A stretch of DNA of 62,553 nt from Clostridiaceae bacterium (GTDB lineage Bacteria > Bacillota > Clostridia > DSM-8532): the NCBI GenBank assembly GCA_012840245.1, contig DULR01000047.1, positions 1 through 62,553 of the forward strand, written 5' to 3'. Below are positions 25,458-35,966 of the stretch, piece by piece. The notes beneath the pieces are model-generated. The model saw only the letters and a program-made list of their open reading frames with translations. It made no database searches and was not told the origin of the DNA. How positions within the stretch are numbered: position 1 is the stretch's first letter; each line of letters begins with the position of its first letter. Both the position numbers and the translations under genes were made by a program.

Positions 25458-27915
25458 ACTTGGTGGTGTTTCCGGGTTTATATTGGGATTATTCTATACC
25501 GTAGTCATCTCCGGTCTGATGGGTACTGTCATTTATGGCGGACTTTTGCTTTTGAAGGTCTTTGCTTTTTCACTGCTGGCATTCGGCGCTGTCTACCTTG
25601 TCTCTTTATCCCGTACCGCATTCAAAGTCGTATTGATATTCCTGATAACTGCTATCATATTTACTGCAGTTTTATGCTTGCTAAATGAATCGATAACAGA
25701 AGCCATATTGAATGAGTTCGAAGGTATCTTCAGACAGTGGCAGAGAATTTCGGTCGGGTTGCCGGTGGACTTCGATACATCCCACTATGATGAAGTCTCA
25801 CTGGCGGTCATAACACTTGTGGCTTCTGTTGCAGTGCTGTTTTTATTGAACAGGCACAACAGCTTTTATGTTCTCAGCGGTGTAGTTTTTGCTGTTTTTA
25901 TTTTTGCATGGTTCATGACTTTGATCGAAAACAGGCTTTTAATCGTTATATTCATGATCCTCACGATTTTGACCTATATCGGCAAGGTATACAGGCAAAA
26001 ATCGAAGCTCGGCCTGGTCCATGATGATCTGCCGCTGGGGAATATGCTGCTTTACACCGCACCAGTCGTTATGATCCCTGTAATGATCGCTTTTTTCATA
26101 CCCAAGAGCGATTATCCCATACAATGGCCATGGCTGGACGACAGGATAAACAATGTCATTACCTATTTCGAACAACGATTCAACTATATCGAGCTTGAAA
26201 ATTTCAGCCTTTCGTCGGTAGGATTCAGTAATGAAAAAACAAGGCGTCTGGGAGGGCCCGTAAACCCAAGCAACATTGAAGTTTTCAAAGTGAAAACGAA
26301 GAACAGGACATACTTAAGGGGCGCGGTATATTACTGGTATGACGACAGCACATGGACAAGATCCAATTCGCTTGCCCAGAATGTTAATGACACTGATGTC
26401 AATGAGACCCGCAAAGGCTGGAAAGACATACCTGTCGATGAATTGTTCCCGTATGAGACGGAAGACGATATGGAATTCCTGAAGAGCCTTTCAAACGGCG
26501 AACTAGATATGCTGCTGTTTCCCTCTTATTCTATCGATATCGAGATCAGGAACATGATAACAAACAATATTTTCCTTCCTCTCAAGCCAATTATGCCGAT
26601 ATTGCTGGACAACAACAAAACAATGCCGGTTTATGAGCTTGACGGCGGCATAATACTAAGTGACAGAAGGCTAAGGAGAGGTGACCGTTACCATTTATCA
26701 TATATACAGCCCATGTACGGGGAAACATTGCTTAAAAAAGCCCTTAATTACAGTGATAATTTATATGACAACGCTCTCAGGATCCTGTGGAACAAGCGAT
26801 TAGAAATTGAGCAGGAATATTTGATAAATCTAAGAGAAAACGAGCCTCAGGATGATGATAAAACACTTGCCGAACTGGAACTGCTTTCTCAAAGGATCGA
26901 GAGGATAGAAGCTCTTAATAAGAATTCAAAGGAAGTTTATGGCATCTACACATCATTGCCGAATGATCTGCCGCCAAGAATAGGAGAACTGGCCAGGGAG
27001 ATAACACAGGACCTTAAAACCAGATATGAAAAAACAACAGCCATAGAAAAATATCTTAGGGAGAACCATGCATACACATTGACTCCCGATTATGTCCCGG
27101 TGGACAGGGATTTTATTGACTATTTCCTTTTCGATAAGAAAGAAGGCTATTGCACATATTATGCAACATCAATGGCAGTGATGCTGAGAACCCTGGGTAT
27201 TCCGGCCAGATACGTTGAAGGATATGTTCTGCCCCCGGAACATACTGCAGATAACGTATATACTGTGACCAACAACAATGCCCATGCGTGGGTGGAGGTA
27301 TATTTCGAAGGTTTCGGATGGCTTGTTTTCGAGCCGACCACGATTTATGCCGGAACCATGGATTACAAGACGGTTTCCCAGTCATTCCCTGCAGGTACGA
27401 GCTTGTCTTATCTGGATATGATCGAGCATTACAGACAAAGCCAGAGCTCAGGACAATCGGTTCCTGTCGATCTGACTCCTGTACAGGATACCGAAAAGAA
27501 CAATCATCTGATCCTGATATGCATCATCCTGGGCGGAATCGCCATAGGATGCATATTTATAAACCTTTGCATAGTATTGGCCGGAGAGATCCGGATCGGA
27601 AGGGCAAAGAAAGAGAAAAGCGTATTGATCCGCTACAACCGCATGATAAACTGGCTGTCGCTTGCGGATTACAGATTGCTGCCCGGGGAAGCTCCAAGGG
27701 AGTTTGCGGCAAGGATCGACAGTTATTTTGATTTGTCTCCTTCGTTTGCTGCAATAACGACCATATTCATAAAAGTCAGGTACGGCAATAAAAGCGTGAC
27801 TGACAGCGAAGCGGATATGGTGAGAAAAACATATAAAACATTGAAAAGAAAAATACTTAAGGAAATAGGTATAAAGCGCTATGTGCCCCTGCGAATAATA
27901 TTACTGGGGATATGA
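25447..27915 (+). CDS. TgpA-like membrane transglutaminase
   Basis: An 822-residue polytopic protein. About six hydrophobic helices fill residues 1-220, then a long extracytoplasmic part carries the transglutaminase core: catalytic Cys in KEGYCTYYATSMAV (near 568), His in NNAHAWVEV (near 613), and the acidic residue in VFEPTT, where Glu stands in the place often held by Asp. One more membrane helix (LILICIILGGIAIG) and a cytoplasmic tail follow. Start TTG 25447 has GGAG ten bases upstream and overlaps the DUF58 stop. An upstream ATG at 25399 lacks a ribosome site. Substrate unknown. Confidence 0.88.
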   Translation: MKHKLGGVSGFILGLFYTVVISGLMGTVIYGGLLLLKVFAFSLLAFGAVYLVSLSRTAFKVVLIFLITAIIFTAVLCLLNESITEAILNEFEGIFRQWQRISVGLPVDFDTSHYDEVSLAVITLVASVAVLFLLNRHNSFYVLSGVVFAVFIFAWFMTLIENRLLIVIFMILTILTYIGKVYRQKSKLGLVHDDLPLGNMLLYTAPVVMIPVMIAFFIPKSDYPIQWPWLDDRINNVITYFEQRFNYIELENFSLSSVGFSNEKTRRLGGPVNPSNIEVFKVKTKNRTYLRGAVYYWYDDSTWTRSNSLAQNVNDTDVNETRKGWKDIPVDELFPYETEDDMEFLKSLSNGELDMLLFPSYSIDIEIRNMITNNIFLPLKPIMPILLDNNKTMPVYELDGGIILSDRRLRRGDRYHLSYIQPMYGETLLKKALNYSDNLYDNALRILWNKRLEIEQEYLINLRENEPQDDDKTLAELELLSQRIERIEALNKNSKEVYGIYTSLPNDLPPRIGELAREITQDLKTRYEKTTAIEKYLRENHAYTLTPDYVPVDRDFIDYFLFDKKEGYCTYYATSMAVMLRTLGIPARYVEGYVLPPEHTADNVYTVTNNNAHAWVEVYFEGFGWLVFEPTTIYAGTMDYKTVSQSFPAGTSLSYLDMIEHYRQSQSSGQSVPVDLTPVQDTEKNNHLILICIILGGIAIGCIFINLCIVLAGEIRIGRAKKEKSVLIRYNRMINWLSLADYRLLPGEAPREFAARIDSYFDLSPSFAAITTIFIKVRYGNKSVTDSEADMVRKTYKTLKRKILKEIGIKRYVPLRIILLGI

Positions 27916-28031
27916 AATATTTTGTTCTGTTAATTGTCATTATAATTATATACATTTTAAATTATGGGTGTTATGATATAAATAATAATCAATTTGAAAA
28001 ATCTTCAAGGAGAGACCTTGTTAATGAATGA
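27912..28031 (+). CDS. Possible micro-ORF (39 aa) coupled to the transglutaminase gene
   Basis: ATG 27912 overlaps the transglutaminase stop as ATGA. The frame encodes MKYFVLLIVIIIIYILNYGC followed by a polar tail and ends inside the next gene's start. The hydrophobic stretch would be a membrane helix. AT-rich DNA can give such ORFs by chance, and the ribosome site (GGGG) is only two bases away, so this is tentative. Confidence 0.3.
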   Translation: MKYFVLLIVIIIIYILNYGCYDINNNQFEKSSRRDLVNE

Positions 28032-29886
28032 TAGAATGAATGATAATCTGAAGCTTATAAATATAACAGAAGGAAAAGCATATTATCATGTCCAGGAGAT
28101 AATTACTCTTAAGGACATGCTTGAAAAATGCGAATCAAAGTATTCTGACAGCATTGCGTTCAGATTTCGGCATAAACCCGGTCTTGAGACCATAAACAAG
28201 ACATACAGGGAATTTGTCCGGGATGTTGACAGTCTTGGAAGTGCGCTTCTGAACATCGGCCTTAAAAACTGCCGTGCGGCGATAATCGGTGAGAACAGGT
28301 ATGAGTGGGTCGTATCATATTTAGCCACAGTAAATGGTGTCGGCATTGCAGTTCCACTCGACAAGCTGCTGCCCCCCAATGAGATCGAATCGATGCTGGA
28401 GAGAGGAGAAGTTGACGTTTTATTCTACTCTGACTCGTTTCAGTCAACTGTAGAGAAAATTGCCGCAAAGAATGCAAGGCTGAGAGCTTTCATATGCATG
28501 AACCCTGAAAACGAAGATTTTAAGGACCCTAGGTTCCGTTCATTTTATGAGCTTTTAAAAACAGGTGAGGAACTGATAGATTCCGGATACAGGGAATATC
28601 TTGAGGCTGAGCCTGATCCCGAAGCATTAAGCGTATTGCTGTTCACTTCGGGTACGTCGGCAAGCTCAAAAGCAGTTATGCTCAGTCATAAAAACATATG
28701 CTCCAACGTTATGAGCCTTGGCGGAGTCGTTCACTTTGAACCGGGAGAATCGGTGCTTTCAGTGCTTCCATTGCATCATACGTTTGAAAATACCGCAGGT
28801 CTTTTATTCCCGCTGTATTTGGGAATGACCATTTCCATTTGCGACGGGCTCAAATATCTTGCCAAAAATCTTACCGAGTACAAACCTGACTGCCTTGTAG
28901 GCGTCCCCCTTATTTATGACAAGTTTATGGGACGAATCAAAGATGAATTAAAGAAGAAGGGACTTGAAAAGAAGGTCAGGGCTTTGATGAACTTTGCGAA
29001 CGTTCTGAGGTTTGCCGGGCTCGATCTGAGAAGAAAGCTCTTCAGGAAGCTTCTGGAGCCTTTTGGAGGAAAACTCAGGGTCATAGTGACCGGCGGAGCC
29101 GCCATGGAACCGGAGACCGTCAGGTTTTATGAGAATATCGGAGTAAGAGTTTATCAGGGATATGGACTTACCGAGACCTCTCCCGTTGTCGCAGGGGGCA
29201 ACGACAAAGTACGCAAGATCGGAACTTGCGGAAATCCGCTGCCCGGAGTGAAGATCGCAATTGCTAATCCTGACAGCAACGGAGTCGGAGAACTGGTCGT
29301 TCAGGGCAACAACGTGATGCTGGGTTACTGGAAGAACGAGGAGGCTACCAGGGAAGTGCTACAGGATGGCTGGTTCCGTACCGGAGATCTTGGATATATA
29401 GATAAAAAAGGTCTTATCCGTGTCACCGGCCGTGTAAAGACCATGATCGTCCTTAAGAACGGGAAAAAGGTTTTCCCTGAAGAGCTTGAAAACCATATCA
29501 ATAAGCTGAACTATGTCAAAGAATCCCTTGTCTGGGGAGAGACCGCCGAGGACGGGACGGTTGAGATTTGTGCAAAAATAGTTTTGGATAAAGATGCGAT
29601 CACGACCGTAGTAAGCTCTCCCGAGGATGAAAATGCCATAAAAAGACTTCTTGACAATGCCATAAAGGAAATCAACAAGCTTATGCCTGCTTATAAGGCT
29701 ATCAGATATTATGTCTATGGTTTTGAAGAACTGATAAAAACCACCACCATGAAAATAAAGCGGTATGTGGAGACCGATCAGATCAAGGAACTTTTCAATC
29801 AGTTGACTGCATCAATAAAGACCATTGCAGGGAAAAATATAGACAGACTAAAGGAATTAATTGCAAAAAGAGCTGAAAATTATTGA
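28024..29886 (+). CDS. AMP-forming acyl-CoA synthetase (long-chain type)
   Basis: A 620-residue ANL-family ligase that activates a carboxylic acid, probably a fatty acid, through an acyl-AMP. The P-loop is LLFTSGTSASSKAVMLSHKN (near residue 208), which departs from the usual TSGTTGxPK. Later motifs are YGLTETSPV (near 377), WFRTGDLGYID (near 450) and the C-terminal catalytic lysine in TTTMKIKRY (near 580). AAGGAGAG lies eight bases before ATG 28024. A terminator follows. The substrate cannot be read from sequence. Confidence 0.92.
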   Translation: MNDRMNDNLKLINITEGKAYYHVQEIITLKDMLEKCESKYSDSIAFRFRHKPGLETINKTYREFVRDVDSLGSALLNIGLKNCRAAIIGENRYEWVVSYLATVNGVGIAVPLDKLLPPNEIESMLERGEVDVLFYSDSFQSTVEKIAAKNARLRAFICMNPENEDFKDPRFRSFYELLKTGEELIDSGYREYLEAEPDPEALSVLLFTSGTSASSKAVMLSHKNICSNVMSLGGVVHFEPGESVLSVLPLHHTFENTAGLLFPLYLGMTISICDGLKYLAKNLTEYKPDCLVGVPLIYDKFMGRIKDELKKKGLEKKVRALMNFANVLRFAGLDLRRKLFRKLLEPFGGKLRVIVTGGAAMEPETVRFYENIGVRVYQGYGLTETSPVVAGGNDKVRKIGTCGNPLPGVKIAIANPDSNGVGELVVQGNNVMLGYWKNEEATREVLQDGWFRTGDLGYIDKKGLIRVTGRVKTMIVLKNGKKVFPEELENHINKLNYVKESLVWGETAEDGTVEICAKIVLDKDAITTVVSSPEDENAIKRLLDNAIKEINKLMPAYKAIRYYVYGFEELIKTTTMKIKRYVETDQIKELFNQLTASIKTIAGKNIDRLKELIAKRAENY

Positions 29887-29890
29887 TAAG

Positions 29891-29920
29891 AAAAGGATAG
29901 AAATATTTCTATCCTTTTTC
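29891..29920 (+). terminator. Intrinsic terminator after the acyl-CoA synthetase gene
   Basis: AAAAGGATAGAAA pairs with TTTCTATCCTTTTT around a short TAT loop. Confidence 0.85.
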
Positions 29921-29941
29921 TATTAATATTGATGCTTTGTC

Positions 29942-29970
29942 TTGTATACAAAAAACATTTGTATTATAAT
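29942..29970 (+). promoter_or_regulatory. Promoter of pta-ackA
   Basis: TTGTAT, 17 bases, then TATAAT, about 90 bases before the pta start. Confidence 0.8.
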
Positions 29971-30028
29971 CTTTATGGCATCGAATATATTGCAGCCACA
30001 AATCTGCACTGGTTTTATAACAGACTGA

Positions 30029-31051
<1,023 letters not shown>

Positions 31052-31070
31052 GAAATACGGGGGGAAAATC

Positions 31071-32264
31071 ATGAAGATTCTGGTTGTTAATGCAGGAAGT
31101 TCGTCTTTGAAATACCAGCTGATCGATATGACCGATGAAACGGTCCTGGCAAAAGGGCTTTGTGACAGAATTGGTATACCAGGTTCTCTCATAAAGCATA
31201 AGACCTATGACGGAAGATCTGTCGAAAAGGAAATCACCATGGCAGACCATAAAGATGCTATCGCATCGCTTATAAAAGTTCTCACGCATGAAGAGTGGGG
31301 TGTAATAAAATCACTTGATGAAATCAAAGCCGTTGGTCACAGAGTGGTACATGGCGGAGAAAAGTTTTTCAAATCAGTCATCATCGATGATGAAGTAATG
31401 CAGGCCATCGAGGAATGTGTTGAGCTTGCTCCGCTCCATAATCCTCCCAACATAACAGGGATCAGAGCCTGCCAGCAGATCATGAACGGTGTTCCTCAGG
31501 TAGCCGTATTCGACACGGCTTTTCACCAGACAATGCCCCAAAAGGCTTATATATATGCTCTTCCATATGAGTATTACAAAAAATACAAGCTCCGCAAGTA
31601 CGGTTTCCACGGGACGAGCCATAAATATGTAGCTGAAAGGGCTGCCCAGATTCTTGGCAAGCCTTATGACAAGCTGAAAATAGTTACATGTCATTTAGGG
31701 AACGGATCGAGTATAGCCGCTGTGGATTGCGGCAAAGTCATTGATACGTCAATGGGCTTTACTCCTTTGGACGGACTGGCTATGGGTACCCGCTGCGGCA
31801 CAATAGATCCTGCTGTTGTGACATTCCTTATGAATAAAGAAGGCTTAAGTGCCGAAGAAATGGACGCCATCATGAACAAAAAATCAGGTGTTCTGGCCAT
31901 TTCAGGTGTCAGCAGTGATTTCAGGGACCTTGATGATGCAGTTGATCAAGGCAATGAAAGAGCAGCTCTGGCACTTGAGGTTTTCTCCTACCAGGTCAAG
32001 AAATTCATAGGGGCATATGCCTGCGCTATGGGCGGCATAGATGCTATCGTATTTACTGCCGGTATAGGAGAAAACAATCCAAAAATCAGAAAAATGGTTT
32101 GCGAAGGTCTTGGATTTATGGGCGCATCGATAAATGAAGAGAAAAACCTGGTAAGAGGTGCGGAAATGGATATAAGTACCGAGGATTCAAAGGTAAGAGT
32201 ACTTGTGATACCGACGAATGAAGAGCTTGCTATTGCCAAAGAAACGAAAAAATTGGTAGGCTGA
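31071..32264 (+). CDS. ackA: Acetate kinase
   Basis: Transfers phosphate between acetyl phosphate and ADP to make ATP and acetate; 397 residues, normal length. Motifs: [13 protein letters not shown] at the N-terminus, [12 protein letters not shown] near residue 87, [10 protein letters not shown] near 147, the HGTSHKYV block near 180, [11 protein letters not shown] near 208 and [10 protein letters not shown] near 327. It follows pta in one operon and is followed by a terminator. Confidence 0.98.
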   Translation: MKILVVNAGSSSLKYQLIDMTDETVLAKGLCDRIGIPGSLIKHKTYDGRSVEKEITMADHKDAIASLIKVLTHEEWGVIKSLDEIKAVGHRVVHGGEKFFKSVIIDDEVMQAIEECVELAPLHNPPNITGIRACQQIMNGVPQVAVFDTAFHQTMPQKAYIYALPYEYYKKYKLRKYGFHGTSHKYVAERAAQILGKPYDKLKIVTCHLGNGSSIAAVDCGKVIDTSMGFTPLDGLAMGTRCGTIDPAVVTFLMNKEGLSAEEMDAIMNKKSGVLAISGVSSDFRDLDDAVDQGNERAALALEVFSYQVKKFIGAYACAMGGIDAIVFTAGIGENNPKIRKMVCEGLGFMGASINEEKNLVRGAEMDISTEDSKVRVLVIPTNEELAIAKETKKLVG

Positions 32265-32300
32265 TTGTTGACAACTATTATGGTACACTATAAAATTGGA

Positions 32301-32328
32301 AGGTAAAGAGGAAGCTCTTTACCTTTTT
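32301..32328 (+). terminator. Intrinsic terminator after ackA
   Basis: GGTAAAGAG/CTCTTTACC stem, GAAG loop, TTTTTAATT tail. Confidence 0.9.
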
Positions 32329-32350
32329 AATTATATGGGATCGTTATGAT

Positions 32351-32396
32351 TTGCCACAACCAGCAGCACGGTGGTGCGATATAGTGGCAATTTTAT
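32351..32396 (+). promoter_or_regulatory. Terminator-like structured leader before aspartokinase
   Basis: TTGCCAC pairs with GTGGCAA across 26 bases that contain an inner GCAC/GTGC hairpin, followed by TTTTATT. It lies about 60 bases before the aspartokinase start and could be an attenuator. It does not resemble the lysine riboswitch. Confidence 0.45.
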
Positions 32397-32456
32397 TATA
32401 TTCATTATATTATTAAACAGATTGTTATTTACCCATATATTCTGGAGGCTGTAAAG

Positions 32457-33806
32457 ATGAAGGTATGTAAATTTGGCGGAACATCGATGGCAAACGGAGA
32501 ACAGATCAAAAAGGTTTGCTCGATAATCTCCGGTGATCCTGAAAGACGTGTTGTGGTAGTATCTGCGCCCGGTAAACGGTTCGATTCGGATACAAAAGTG
32601 ACAGACATGCTGATTGACTGCGCAGGCAAATACCTTGCAAACGGGGATTATAAAACAGTACTGGATGAAATAACAGGACGTTTTGCCGGGATCGCTGATG
32701 AACTTGATTTGGGACATCAGATAGTTACCGATATAGAAAACAATCTCTATACAAGGATCTCTCTTCCGTATGATTCGCCCGAGAAGTTCATGGATCGCAT
32801 GAAAGCAGCAGGCGAGGATAATGCTGCACGACTGACAGCATGCTATCTCAGAAAATTGGGTTATAATGCCCAATATCTTAATCCAAAGGATGCAGGGCTG
32901 TTTCTCAGCGATGAATACGGCAATGCCAGGGTACTGCCTCAGTCCTTTAAAAATCTGGCAAAGATAAAGGATATGGAAGGCATAATCATCTTCCCGGGAT
33001 TCTTTGGCTATTCATTATCTGGTGAGGTCGTAACATTCCCGAGAGGCGGCTCAGACATAACCGGATCGATCCTGGCAGCAGCCCTCGAAGCAGATGTTTA
33101 TGAGAACTTTACAGATGTGGACTCGGTATTTGTATCAAGCCCCAAAATCGTACAGAATCCAAAGCCTATTTCAGTGCTGACATACCGTGAGATGCGCGAG
33201 CTGTCGTATGCCGGTTTTTCGGTGCTGCATGAGGAGACCCTTGAGCCAGTTTACCAGAGGGGAGTCCCTGTCAATATAAGAAATACCAACAACCCTGCAT
33301 CACCGGGTACCATGATAACACCCTCAAGGGAGAACAACGGAAGCCCTGTAGCAGGAATTGCCGGTGATAAAGGTTTCTGCTCAATAAATATTCATAAATA
33401 CATGATGAACAGGGAAATCGGTTTCGGCCGTAAGGTGCTGCAGATCCTTGAAGAGGAGTTCGTTCCTTTCGAACATATGCCTTCAGGTATTGACGATATC
33501 TCTATCATCATTCGCAAAAAGTATCTCGATAATGAGAAAAAAAGCAATATAATGGAGAGGATCGCAAAAGAACTCAAGGTGGACAGCGTGTCCCTCGAAT
33601 ATGACCTTGGCCTTGTAATGGTAGTAGGAGAAGGGATGAAACGTACGGTAGGTATCCTCAGCCGTATAACAAAAGCTCTTTCCGAGAACGGTATTAATAT
33701 AAGGATGGTAAATCAGGGATCATCGGAAGTGAGCATTATGTTCGGCGTTTGTGAGGATGATGTTGAAAAGGCCATCAAATGCATTTATAACGAGTTCTTT
33801 GCTTAA
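32457..33806 (+). CDS. lysC: Aspartate kinase
   Basis: Phosphorylates L-aspartate, the first step to lysine, threonine and methionine; 449 residues. The N-terminal kinase signature is VCKFGGTSMANG. The catalytic domain continues through FPGFFGYSLSGEVVTFPRGGSDITGS-like sequence (near residue 180-200). Two C-terminal ACT domains (from about 310) suggest feedback control by an amino acid. A GGAGG signal precedes the ATG. It is 48 bases ahead of aroF, so it may be co-transcribed with the aromatic genes. The effector specificity cannot be told. Confidence 0.93.
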   Translation: MKVCKFGGTSMANGEQIKKVCSIISGDPERRVVVVSAPGKRFDSDTKVTDMLIDCAGKYLANGDYKTVLDEITGRFAGIADELDLGHQIVTDIENNLYTRISLPYDSPEKFMDRMKAAGEDNAARLTACYLRKLGYNAQYLNPKDAGLFLSDEYGNARVLPQSFKNLAKIKDMEGIIIFPGFFGYSLSGEVVTFPRGGSDITGSILAAALEADVYENFTDVDSVFVSSPKIVQNPKPISVLTYREMRELSYAGFSVLHEETLEPVYQRGVPVNIRNTNNPASPGTMITPSRENNGSPVAGIAGDKGFCSINIHKYMMNREIGFGRKVLQILEEEFVPFEHMPSGIDDISIIIRKKYLDNEKKSNIMERIAKELKVDSVSLEYDLGLVMVVGEGMKRTVGILSRITKALSENGINIRMVNQGSSEVSIMFGVCEDDVEKAIKCIYNEFFA

Positions 33807-33854
33807 TATGGCTGTTTTTGTGTATAATTTGTAGTATGGTAGGAGATGAAATAT

Positions 33855-34874
33855 ATGATTCTTGTATTAAAGCCCGGCGCACCAAAGGAGCAGCTTGATG
33901 AGCTCCTTGGACGCATCAGGTCAATGGGACTGGATGTTCATATTTCAGTAGGTGTTGATACGACCATAGTCGGTCTTGTCGGTGATACCACCAAGGTTGA
34001 CCGGCTTGTGTTCTCATCCTATGATATCGTCCTCAATGTCTTAAAGGTAACAGAACCGTTCAAAAAAGCCAATCGAATGTTCCATCCGGATGATACCGTA
34101 ATAGAAGTCGGAGGCAGAAAAATCGGAGAAGGCCATTTTGTAATCATTGCCGGTCCGTGCTCGGTAGAAAATGAGGAGCAGATAGTAAGCATAGCGAAAG
34201 AGCTAAAAAAAATCGGCGCATCTTTCTTAAGAGGCGGAGCGTACAAGCCGAGAACTTCGCCCTACAGTTTTCAGGGTCTGGGGCTGGAAGGCCTCGATCT
34301 TTTGAAAGCAGCCAGAGCCGAAACAGGCTTGCCCATCGTATCCGAGATCATGTCCACCGATGTTCTGGACAGATTCGTCGAAGATGTAGATATAATCCAG
34401 GTCGGAGCACGCAACATGCAGAACTTTGTTTTGCTCAGGGAACTGGGAAGGACAAATAAGCCTGTTTTACTGAAGCGTGGCCTGTCGGCCACTCTGGAAG
34501 AATGGCTGATGTCTGCAGAGTATATTTTGAATGAAGGAAATGAAAAGGTCATATTATGCGAACGCGGCATAAGGACATTTGAGACATATACAAGAAATAC
34601 ACTGGACTTAAGCGCAGTCCCTGCGATAAAGAAGCTCAGTCATCTGCCTGTGATCGTGGATCCGAGCCATGGAACAGGCAAGTCCTGGATGGTCGGCACC
34701 ATGGCCAAGGCGGCTTTGGTTGCAGGTTCGGACGGAGTCATAATAGAGGTTCACAATAATCCGAAATGCGCTTTGAGTGACGGGGACCAATCCATCACCC
34801 CTTCGGATTACTCTTCAATATTCCCGAAAATAAAAAAGCTTGCTGAAATCGAGGAAAAGCAGCTGGAGGTTTGA
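33855..34874 (+). CDS. aroF: 3-deoxy-7-phosphoheptulonate synthase (AroF/AroA-beta type)
   Basis: Condenses phosphoenolpyruvate with erythrose 4-phosphate, the first step of the shikimate pathway; 339 residues. An N-terminal ferredoxin-like regulatory domain (about residues 1-70, beginning [16 protein letters not shown]) precedes the barrel with [31 protein letters not shown] and [10 protein letters not shown]. This is the Thermotoga/Bacillus-like type, in which the N-terminal domain binds aromatic amino acids. AGGAG is nine bases before ATG 33855 and abuts the earlier ATG 33846, so the later start is favoured. First gene of the aro run. Confidence 0.96.
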   Translation: MILVLKPGAPKEQLDELLGRIRSMGLDVHISVGVDTTIVGLVGDTTKVDRLVFSSYDIVLNVLKVTEPFKKANRMFHPDDTVIEVGGRKIGEGHFVIIAGPCSVENEEQIVSIAKELKKIGASFLRGGAYKPRTSPYSFQGLGLEGLDLLKAARAETGLPIVSEIMSTDVLDRFVEDVDIIQVGARNMQNFVLLRELGRTNKPVLLKRGLSATLEEWLMSAEYILNEGNEKVILCERGIRTFETYTRNTLDLSAVPAIKKLSHLPVIVDPSHGTGKSWMVGTMAKAALVAGSDGVIIEVHNNPKCALSDGDQSITPSDYSSIFPKIKKLAEIEEKQLEV

Positions 34875-34877
34875 TCG

Positions 34878-35966
34878 ATGGAAAAAGTAATAGTCGTTGC
34901 CAAAGATAAAACCTATGAAATAGCGATAGAGACAGGGCTTTTCAAAGAACTGCCGACTATTTTCAGAAGGGAGTATTTTGGCAGGAAGCTAGCCATTGTC
35001 ACCGACAGTAATGTTTTCCCTCTTTATGGGAAAGAGTTCTCTGAGAATCTTGAAAAAGAAGGCTTTGATATCCTCCCGATCGTTTTTGAGGCCGGGGAGA
35101 AAAACAAAGATCTATCCACCCTTGAGTCCATTTACAACAAGCTTGCCGACAACGGTTTTACCAGAAGCGATGCGATCGTTGCCCTTGGCGGCGGTGTGGT
35201 CGGAGATATGGCCGGTCTGGCTGCAGCCACATTTTTAAGAGGTATGGGTTACATACAGGTCCCTACTACACTTCTGGCCATGGTCGATTCCAGCATAGGC
35301 GGAAAAGTGGCTGTCGACATGCCGCAGGGAAAGAATCTCATAGGCGCTTTTTATCAGCCCGATGCGGTATTTACTGATCCGATGCTTCTGGACACCCTGA
35401 GCGACAGACAGTTCTCGAATGGCATGGCTGAGCTTCTGAAGCATGGATTCATAAGGGATGCGGATCTATATAATGAGCTTGCGAACGGCGATCTCAACAG
35501 AAGCGACCTGTCTGAAAAAATGGATTTTCTTATTTACACCAGTTGCGTGATCAAACGGAATATAGTTGAAGAAGACGAATTTGACAATGGTGTGCGGCAG
35601 GTTTTGAATTTTGGTCACACCATAGGTCATGCCATCGAAAGGGTCCAGAATTATTCCGGACTGTCACACGGAGAAGCCGTATCGGTCGGAATGATATTGA
35701 TCACTAAAATGACCGAGAAAATGGGTCTTACTAAAAAAGGTGAGGCAGAAAAAATAAAAGATGTGTTGATAAAATACGGTCTTCCTTCAGCTTTGCCCGA
35801 TATCGACAAGGATGAACTGGTCAGGGCCATTTCGCTGGACAAAAAGAACCGGTCGGGGAAAATCACCATCGCATATGTTGAAGAGATCGGTGAAGGCAAG
35901 CTCCTTGATATGAAACTGGCTGAACTGGAGAGAAAAGTATATGAAATACTTGAGGATTCGGTCTAA
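34878..35966 (+). CDS. aroB: 3-dehydroquinate synthase
   Basis: Converts DAHP to 3-dehydroquinate using NAD and a divalent metal; 362 residues. Motifs: ALGGGVVGDMAGLAAATFLRG-like block near residue 100, PTTLLAMVDSSIGGK near 132, and the metal ligands in NFGHTIGHAIE near 245. It begins three bases after aroF and its end overlaps aroA by 26 bases, so translation is probably coupled. Confidence 0.97.
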   Translation: MEKVIVVAKDKTYEIAIETGLFKELPTIFRREYFGRKLAIVTDSNVFPLYGKEFSENLEKEGFDILPIVFEAGEKNKDLSTLESIYNKLADNGFTRSDAIVALGGGVVGDMAGLAAATFLRGMGYIQVPTTLLAMVDSSIGGKVAVDMPQGKNLIGAFYQPDAVFTDPMLLDTLSDRQFSNGMAELLKHGFIRDADLYNELANGDLNRSDLSEKMDFLIYTSCVIKRNIVEEDEFDNGVRQVLNFGHTIGHAIERVQNYSGLSHGEAVSVGMILITKMTEKMGLTKKGEAEKIKDVLIKYGLPSALPDIDKDELVRAISLDKKNRSGKITIAYVEEIGEGKLLDMKLAELERKVYEILEDSV

